Below, piece after piece: positions 58,858 through 64,000 of a DNA stretch of 64,000 bases. The notes under the pieces were generated by a model that did not search any database, was not told where the DNA came from, and was given only the letters and a program-made list of their open reading frames with translations. Both the position numbers and the translations under genes were made by a program. The DNA comes from UBA10329 sp964500205. Lineage in GTDB: Bacteria > Bacteroidota > Bacteroidia > UBA10329. Within the stretch, counting starts at the first letter, position 1; the number at the start of each line of letters is the position of its first letter. Where the stretch lies: contig CAZCNS010000009.1 of assembly GCA_964500205.1 (NCBI GenBank), positions 106,362-170,361 on the forward strand, in the 5' to 3' direction.

Positions 58858-59706
58858 TTAGCTCTCGTCAAAGAACTGCTCCAACTGCTGGCGCAACGCC
58901 TCGGTGACGGTGGGCTGCTGGCAGAAGGGGCAGGTGTCGCTGTCGGTGAGGTAGCCTCGGCCGGTGTTGACCCAATCGCTGTTCTCCAAACGGCCTATGA
59001 GGGCGGCAATGGGCACATCGCCTTTGCCCACGATGGGCGTGGCCCAGATGCCATCCTGCTCCAGCTCCAGCAGACGGGCCGCCTGCGGGCGGGGCAGGAA
59101 CTCCAGCGGAGCCGGGTCGCCCTTGAAGGCCACGGCCGCCCGCTCCTTCAACTCCTCCAAGGTGGACAGCTCGGCTGTGTTGGATCTGGCCTCTTGAAGC
59201 AGCTTGTCGCGAAATGTCAGTGTGCGGCTGGCCCCTTTGAAGGCCGGGGCGAATGCGTCCTTGTGTTTCTTGTGGAGCGTGTCCCACTCATGCTTGGTGA
59301 AATCCTCGTTGGCCTTCTCCAATTTACCTTTGTACTCCGCCACGTTGGCCCGCTGCTGGGTTGCAGTGACGAGCAGGGCTTTCCGTTCCTCCTCCTTGGC
59401 CTTGCGCTGCTCCAAGCGGCCCACGCTGTCCTCGCCCATGGTGAACACCCCGGGGATGTCTGCCTGCCTGAGGTTGGCCTCCCTGAACCGTTTGTTATAG
59501 ACATGCACGGCCAGCCGCTCCCCATTGGCCCATTGCAGCTCGCAGTGCTTAAAATCCTCGCTTGCCGGATTGGCGATGCAGTTGCTCAGGGTGGTCTTGC
59601 CGCTGCCGTTACTCCCGAAGATGAAGCTGACTGGCTGCAGGCCGCTGATGGTCACACCCTCGGCAGGGTAGGTGGCAACGGAACGTAGGGTGAGGGAGGT
59701 GAGCAT
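58858..59706 (-). CDS. AAA_13 ATPase, N-terminal part (truncated by TAA)
   Basis: A 282-residue N-terminal half of an AAA_13 protein. Walker A 'FIFGSNGSGKTTLSNCIA' is at 28-45, coiled-coil stretches follow, and a CxxC (TCPFCQQPT, 259-262) resembles the zinc-binding tip seen in Rad50/RloC-like ATPases. The stop TAA at 58858-58860 is in the same frame as the C-terminal half at 57493-58857; together they make 737 codons, a usual length for full AAA_13 proteins. A single substitution (for example CAA to TAA) would explain the split. It is embedded in an array of unrelated secreted proteins on the same strand. Confidence 0.75.
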   Translation of the reverse strand: MLTSLTLRSVATYPAEGVTISGLQPVSFIFGSNGSGKTTLSNCIANPASEDFKHCELQWANGERLAVHVYNKRFREANLRQADIPGVFTMGEDSVGRLEQRKAKEEERKALLVTATQQRANVAEYKGKLEKANEDFTKHEWDTLHKKHKDAFAPAFKGASRTLTFRDKLLQEARSNTAELSTLEELKERAAVAFKGDPAPLEFLPRPQAARLLELEQDGIWATPIVGKGDVPIAALIGRLENSDWVNTGRGYLTDSDTCPFCQQPTVTEALRQQLEQFFDES

Positions 59707-59730
59707 GGGAATCAGTTAAGCGAATTCGAG

Positions 59731-61197
59731 TTATTTAATCACATGCACCACGCCCTTCCTCCTCCCGCCATCGGGCAGGGTGAGGATGTAGTAATAGACC
59801 CCTGCGGTGACGTTGGCGGCATCCCAGCCGTTGTCATAGTTCTCTGACCGATAGACCTCGCGCCCCCAGCGGCTGTAGATGACAAGGGCGCTGCCTTCGG
59901 GGAGATGCTCCATCTCGAAATGGTCGTTGATGCCATCGCCATCGGGGGTGAATGCAGTGGGGATGCGCAGAGTGTCGGCTCCGGGTTCCTCCTCCGAGCA
60001 GCTCACAAGGCCGTTGGTGTACGCATAGGAGTCGATGAAATTGGGGAGGCCGAAGCTCAAAGCCCTGCCTTGCAGCCAAATAGCAGAATCCTCAAGACTG
60101 CAGGCAAGGCCTATATTGTTAGGTTCATGAATGACATCTAAGTATGAATACCCATTATACCTCGCCAGATAGATCTTGCCGTTGTTGGAAAGTTGTAATC
60201 CATATGTTGTAACCTGAGAGATAGTGGTTCTGGAATCTCGTATGGCCTCAGCGTTCCCTGCCATAAGATCATATTGATACAGCCCATTGTTGTTCAACAC
60301 GCATGACATGTACAGTTTAGTATTGTCCGGAGAGAATGATAGTCCGTAATGATTGAAATTGGTGTTTGTCTGAATAGAGATACAGTTGGTCACCACCCCT
60401 GTGGAAGAGTTGAAATCGCACAGTTCAGCGATGGCGGGAAATGAATTTGCATTGACGACAGCGAGCCTTGTTCCGTCAGGAGAAAATCTAATCTGACCGA
60501 TTGCAGATCCAGTTCCCTGAAAGCTCAACGGGTGGGGATGTACAGATCCTGCTGCCGAAATGACCACATCCCCGATGCCATCAGGGGTGAGATGGTAGGT
60601 ATAGAACCTGTCTGAATAGAACTTGTGTGTCACCACCCAGTAATCAGTTCCATTCGCATGGCGCACCGCGCTGAGCTTTTCTGCCACGGTGTCGAGCAAC
60701 AGGATGTTCTTCTGCCCCTCCACTACATTGCCCATGCTATCATTCAAGCACATGTCCACCACCGAATACCGCAAGCCATTTTTCAGGTCGCTTTCATAGA
60801 ATCCATCGGTGGTGAACACATAGAAGTACCGATTGCTTTCGGGAAGGGGCACAATCAATGCCCCTTGTGTGGAAGAGAAATGTCCAAGAAGACCGTCACC
60901 GTTCGGCATCACCTGATGATAGCGGTACCATATCTTCTCCCCGTTGGTGTAGAACAGCAGATTTCCTTCGCTGTCGCATATCGCAGAGCCTGCCTCTGAG
61001 TGCGAAGGAAGACCTTGCCTATGTATCTCTCCGTCTGTCAACAGAACGGGTTCACCGCTGCTGAAGTCTAATCCTAATCCGTCTGCGAAGTACCAACGAT
61101 TGCCTTGCTTTTGAGCAAAAACAGAAATAACTGCGCACAGCGTCAGCAAGATGATGCCGACTGCCGTGCGCAGTATTCTGCAAGCGATTGTCGTCAT
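59731..61197 (-). CDS. T9SS type B (gliding-motility C-terminal) cargo protein
   Basis: A 488-residue secreted protein. Signal peptide (about 1-28, ...LCAVISVFAQ), then a beta-propeller-like region of WD40/lipoprotein type ('QGNRWYFADGLGLDFSSGEPVLLTDGE', 'GQIRFSPDGTRLAVVNANS', 'YGLSFSPDNTKLYMSCV', 'YGLQLSNNGKIYLARYNG'), and a C-terminal type B sorting domain 'IPTAFTPDGDGINDHFEM' to 'GWDAANVTAGVYYYILTLPDGGRRKGVVHVIK'. It is probably exposed on the surface through T9SS. It lies 7 nt before the start of a beta-helix remnant's 3' end (61204) and 24 nt after the ATPase gene's start. Confidence 0.88.
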   Translation of the reverse strand: MTTIACRILRTAVGIILLTLCAVISVFAQKQGNRWYFADGLGLDFSSGEPVLLTDGEIHRQGLPSHSEAGSAICDSEGNLLFYTNGEKIWYRYHQVMPNGDGLLGHFSSTQGALIVPLPESNRYFYVFTTDGFYESDLKNGLRYSVVDMCLNDSMGNVVEGQKNILLLDTVAEKLSAVRHANGTDYWVVTHKFYSDRFYTYHLTPDGIGDVVISAAGSVHPHPLSFQGTGSAIGQIRFSPDGTRLAVVNANSFPAIAELCDFNSSTGVVTNCISIQTNTNFNHYGLSFSPDNTKLYMSCVLNNNGLYQYDLMAGNAEAIRDSRTTISQVTTYGLQLSNNGKIYLARYNGYSYLDVIHEPNNIGLACSLEDSAIWLQGRALSFGLPNFIDSYAYTNGLVSCSEEEPGADTLRIPTAFTPDGDGINDHFEMEHLPEGSALVIYSRWGREVYRSENYDNGWDAANVTAGVYYYILTLPDGGRRKGVVHVIK

Positions 61198-61203
61198 TGA
61201 GGC

Positions 61204-61825
61204 TCAGTTGCTCTTGACCATCCTCCTTGTCTCCACCGTGTGGCCATCGGCCATGAGGCTGTAGGTGTAGACCCCTGATGCCAGACCATCGGCCTGCAGG
61301 GTGAGGGAGGCATGGCCCCGGTCGGTCAAAGTTACCTCGCGCAGCGTCCGGCCCGACTGGTCATGGAATATCATCACGGCTGTTCTCACAGTATTGGGCA
61401 GGTAGTAGGCGATCACAGTGCCATCGGTGAAGGGGTTGGGGCAGCAGCGTGGCGTGCGTAGGGTCTGAGGTGGAGTTCTGGCAGAGGAACTTGCTGCGCC
61501 TGATCCGATACACGGGATAGGTGGGAGTGCCGGAGAACTGCTTGAGGCGCACGTGCATGTGGTTCTTGTTGAAGTTGGCCTGATCGATGCTGTAGAATGC
61601 ACCGTCAAAGATGTCGAGGGCTATCTCGGCATCCTCTATGATGGAGTTGCCGGTGACCCGCACGAACGACCCGTTCTCGGCCTCGATGCCATCCCACATG
61701 TCGCCACAGGCATAGAAGTGTGATTTGGTGTAGATGTTGAGCGTGCGGTACTGCTTCACTATGATCTTGGCGTGCGCACGGAAGGCCGCATCGGGATGAG
61801 GTTCATAGCATCCATAGCCCCTCAT
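61204..61825 (-). pseudogene. Internally deleted, frameshifted beta-helix T9SS gene
   Basis: From 61825 one frame encodes 'MRGYGCYEPHPDAAFRAHAKI', 'CGDMWDGIEAENGSFVRVTG' and beta-helix residues up to 'SKFLCQNSTSDPTHAT' (about 61450). Another frame then takes over with a type A sorting domain, 'CCPNPFTDGTVIAYYLPNTV' to 'ADGHTVETRRMVKSN', stop at 61204. The beta-helix section matches 'AHLKACNNMWNGIYTLNGS' of the giant protein. The middle is missing and the ends are joined out of frame, so it is a deletion remnant. Its ATG overlaps the stop of paralogue 5 (ATGA). Confidence 0.75.
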
Positions 61826-62130
61826 TGCACCACCACCTTTTGCACTGACCGCCCTCCGTGCCTATCAGACACCTCCAGCAGGTAGATGCCGGGGGGGATG
61901 CCGCTGAGGTTGAGACCATGCCTGTCTGAACGCACCTGCTCCGCGAGCACCGCCCTGCCGCTCAGATCGTACAGTTGAAGCCTCTCCATGGGCCTTTGGG
62001 CCTGAATGTGCAGCAAGTCTTTGGCAGGATTGGGGTGAACCGAAAAGTTTAGTTCCTCTACCTCCGTTACGCTGTTGGGTATGCTGTCTATCGCCACTAC
62101 GGAGACATCGTCTATGTAGTAATAGGACCT
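61649..62130 (-). repeat. Direct repeat block shared with 47021-47360 and 51367-51690
   Basis: Contains the start of the beta-helix remnant, the ATGA junction and the sorting domain of paralogue 5. The first ~175 nt match 47021-47197; the rest matches 47198-47360 and 51389-51690. Confidence 0.8.
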
Positions 62131-62805
62131 TGCAGCATGCATGTTGGTAGCACCAGAATCAACAAAGGTGACATTGCTTAAGGAGTCAGGCAGGAAATTA
62201 CCAATGAGCATATAGCGTTCTCCTCCGTATCGGCTACTGAAAGTATCCCGCACCTCTGTCCAGCTTGCCTTGTCATTGAAAACAAAGCCTTCTGGGCTCT
62301 GTATCTGCGGCTCCACGTTAAGCACATCCCCATTTTCCCTATACACATGGGATTCAGAAAAGTACGCCCCCAATGAACCTGTGGCAAGGCCGAACATGTC
62401 CGCAAGACTCACGTGGAAGGAGACCTCATATCGCACACTGGCGTAAATCGGTTCGGTCAGCTCAATTTGAAGATACTCCCTGAAATCGGGGTATAGTTCC
62501 TGATTGGATACCGCATAAAAACCCGAATAACCAATGCCTGAACGTGCATGTTGAACTCCTGAAGTGTTTCTGGGAACCCCAACCCTAAAAAACGTGTCTG
62601 ATGCCGAAATTATCGGGGTGCAACAAGAATGATAGTAATCGGGAGTGCATTCTATGCCTGATGAATGCCATAGAATCGCAAGCTCTATCTGCGCGGGAAC
62701 CCAAGGGCAAATGTCAAAATCTTCAAAGCTCGGATTAGGCACAAGATTGCCCTGCCCCATGCACATTAGGGGCAGGACAATCAATGGTATGAACAGACTT
62801 CGCAT
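61822..62805 (-). CDS. Small T9SS cargo protein (paralogue 5)
   Basis: A 327-residue secreted protein: signal peptide MRSLFIPLIVLPLMCMGQ, core 'NLVPNPSFEDFDICPWVPAQIELAILW', 'REYLQIELTEPIYASVRYEVSFHVSLADMFGLATGSLGAYFSE', 'GGERYMLIGNF', 'YYYIDDVSVVAIDSIPNS', and a sorting domain almost identical to paralogue 4 ('FSVHPNPAKDLLHIQAQRP' to 'HGGRSVQKVVVQ') with a G7 tract. It lies 35 nt downstream of another beta-helix gene and overlaps a beta-helix remnant, repeating the small-plus-large module seen elsewhere in the array. Confidence 0.88.
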   Translation of the reverse strand: MRSLFIPLIVLPLMCMGQGNLVPNPSFEDFDICPWVPAQIELAILWHSSGIECTPDYYHSCCTPIISASDTFFRVGVPRNTSGVQHARSGIGYSGFYAVSNQELYPDFREYLQIELTEPIYASVRYEVSFHVSLADMFGLATGSLGAYFSESHVYRENGDVLNVEPQIQSPEGFVFNDKASWTEVRDTFSSRYGGERYMLIGNFLPDSLSNVTFVDSGATNMHAARSYYYIDDVSVVAIDSIPNSVTEVEELNFSVHPNPAKDLLHIQAQRPMERLQLYDLSGRAVLAEQVRSDRHGLNLSGIPPGIYLLEVSDRHGGRSVQKVVVQ

Positions 62806-62840
62806 TGGTTGATGATTCTGGGGTTATCCTTCGCTGAATC

Positions 62841-64000
62841 TCACCGTACTACGCTTATCCGCTCATTTAGTTTTCGTTCTCCATTAACCTCAATGTTCAT
62901 AAGGTAGATGCCAGCTGGTATGTGTTTCAGCTCCAACTCAGCAGTGCTTTGTTCGGCATTGAGCATCTTCTCCAAAACAAGCGAACCTAAAGTGCTATAC
63001 ACCCTCAATACTCCTGTATCGCCTTGTCCGAGGACATAGGATACTGTCATGCGACCATTGTTGGGGTTGGGATAGACAGTGAGCGTGCGCCCATCTATCG
63101 GACTGTCTTGTTTCCAATTATCCGCAATATCGGGCCACACAAGCTCGCACTCGTTCATGTAACCCTTGGGCAATGTGTCGATACTGAGCAGTGCTGCACG
63201 GGCAATGTGAACCGCCAGGCCATCGTCCAATGGGCAGAGTTTGGCTATTTCACTGAGCCTTGCTACATTTTCATCGCCCATGTCCTGCAAGTTGGTGGCA
63301 TTCGCGTACAGGACATTCAGTACATCGTACAGGGTCTGCTCCACTCGGTTCAGCGGCTGAACACTCTGCAAGGCAGTAAAACCATCGGAAACAGTTTCTG
63401 CATCTGCATGGTGTGCCGCTCTGAATCCACCGATGGCCTGATGGAGACTGCCCATGCCGCCTGCTTGCCTTTCATTGTAAAAGTTGACCAGAGTCTCATC
63501 AGCGTACCGCAGTCCCTCATCCGTTATCAGCCGCTTGTAGAGGTTATACTCGCCCATCCATCGTATGCTCTGACCCCGCTCGGTCTCAGACCCTTCTTCG
63601 GATATGATGGACAATGCTTCTTGCACAGCGTCCGATTCTCCGTCTTCTGTCTTGAACGATGCGCCATCAGTATAAACACAACCGCCTGTCCATGAACCGC
63701 TTGTTGTGATTTTTGTTACTGAAACGGCTCCGCCCCCGCCATTCTCATTGAACTGCGGGTTGTATGGCGAAGCCGACCGCACATAGAACCTGCTCTGGTC
63801 TCCATCAGACCCGAACACCAGCGTATTTGGATTGCTCGGACTCCACCCTGTGCCCAGCCATCGGTTGTCACGGGGGTTGCCGCTGCTGCCCTGCTGGCCC
63901 ACATAGCCCCAGTTGAGCAGCAGGCCCGTCTGGTTGTTGTCGAGCGTGTTGTTGATGATGTCGGTGTTGGGGCGTATGTCGCCATCGACCCACATGCCAC
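62841..64000 (-). CDS. Large beta-helix T9SS cargo protein, 5' end beyond window
   Basis: The C-terminal 386 or so residues of a large secreted protein; the frame is open to the window edge. It starts in a beta-helix region ('NTDIINNTLDNNQTGLLLNWGYVGQQGSSGNPRDNRWLG', parallel to 'IMEDNHRGIMLNNGIIGPQGVSGTPYDNRWVSWG' of the giant protein), then a helical segment with 'IAKLCPLDDGLAVHIARAALLSIDTLPKGYMNECELVW', and a type A sorting domain ('LTVYPNPNNGRMTVSYVLGQ' to 'NGERKLNERISVVR'). It is a full-length paralogue of 52342-57438 as far as visible. The ATG at 63995 is internal. Confidence 0.85.
   Translation of the reverse strand, partial: GMWVDGDIRPNTDIINNTLDNNQTGLLLNWGYVGQQGSSGNPRDNRWLGTGWSPSNPNTLVFGSDGDQSRFYVRSASPYNPQFNENGGGGAVSVTKITTSGSWTGGCVYTDGASFKTEDGESDAVQEALSIISEEGSETERGQSIRWMGEYNLYKRLITDEGLRYADETLVNFYNERQAGGMGSLHQAIGGFRAAHHADAETVSDGFTALQSVQPLNRVEQTLYDVLNVLYANATNLQDMGDENVARLSEIAKLCPLDDGLAVHIARAALLSIDTLPKGYMNECELVWPDIADNWKQDSPIDGRTLTVYPNPNNGRMTVSYVLGQGDTGVLRVYSTLGSLVLEKMLNAEQSTAELELKHIPAGIYLMNIEVNGERKLNERISVVR

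Noticed and set aside
1..64000. CRISPR arrays, tRNA or rRNA genes
   Set aside because: No regularly spaced short repeats, cloverleaf-like or rRNA-like stretches were noticed in the gaps; a covariance-model search was not possible.

Overview
The window looks like a chromosomal segment of a Bacteroidota bacterium, most likely of the Flavobacteriales or a close order. Four things support this. Secreted proteins carry type IX secretion system (T9SS) C-terminal sorting domains ('VYPNP...' type A, and one gliding-motility type B domain). The Bacteroidota gene block pdxA-DUF177-rpmF-fabH-accB-accC is present. Start codons lack clear Shine-Dalgarno sequences. Many starts are preceded by the Bacteroidota -7 box TAnnTTTG. 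Base composition is moderately GC-rich. I see no rRNA, tRNA or CRISPR array.

Layout. 1-16.2 kb: housekeeping and metabolic genes (AI-2E transporter fragment, gyrB, cold-shock protein, Baeyer-Villiger-type monooxygenase, L31, ZIP transporter, SiaB/SiaC switch, dxr), a compact arsenic operon (arsR, arsI/cadI-like, arsC-like phosphatase, acr3) and apt. 16.2-18.0 kb: a stand-alone ABC-type ATPase fused to a TOPRIM/DUF4435-like domain, resembling a one-gene PARIS anti-phage system. 18.0-29.3 kb: acyl-CoA dehydrogenase, a GT-C-like membrane protein, mqnC (futalosine menaquinone pathway), the pdxA-to-accC block and a BamA/TamA-like outer membrane protein. 29.3-46.9 kb: prfC, mtgA, nhaD, anmK, a TPR protein, a second acyl-CoA dehydrogenase, an esterase, DinB, a zeta-type toxin with a small upstream partner, rseP, an MNT/HEPN pair whose HEPN gene is frameshifted at its catalytic motif, an ABC exporter, recF and fumarylacetoacetase.

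46.9-64 kb is the accessory part. It is an all-minus-strand array of secreted T9SS cargo. Five paralogues of about 320 residues share near-identical signal peptides and sorting domains but have divergent cores. They alternate with very large beta-helix proteins and with broken pieces of such proteins. A REP-flanked RAYT transposase sits inside one broken beta-helix gene. An AAA_13 (PrrC/RloC-like) ATPase gene, interrupted by one in-frame TAA, lies between two cargo genes. Long direct repeats, ATGA-coupled junctions and a G8 tract that shifts one sorting domain out of frame suggest repeated duplication, deletion and gene conversion.

Regulation visible in the sequence: TAnnTTTG boxes 4-8 nt before several start codons (probable leaderless mRNAs), and a repeated ATCG-N8-CGAT palindrome before arsR and the arsI-like gene whose spacer at arsR is the -7 box itself. 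Function calls rest on motif recognition by eye. No searches or alignments were run.
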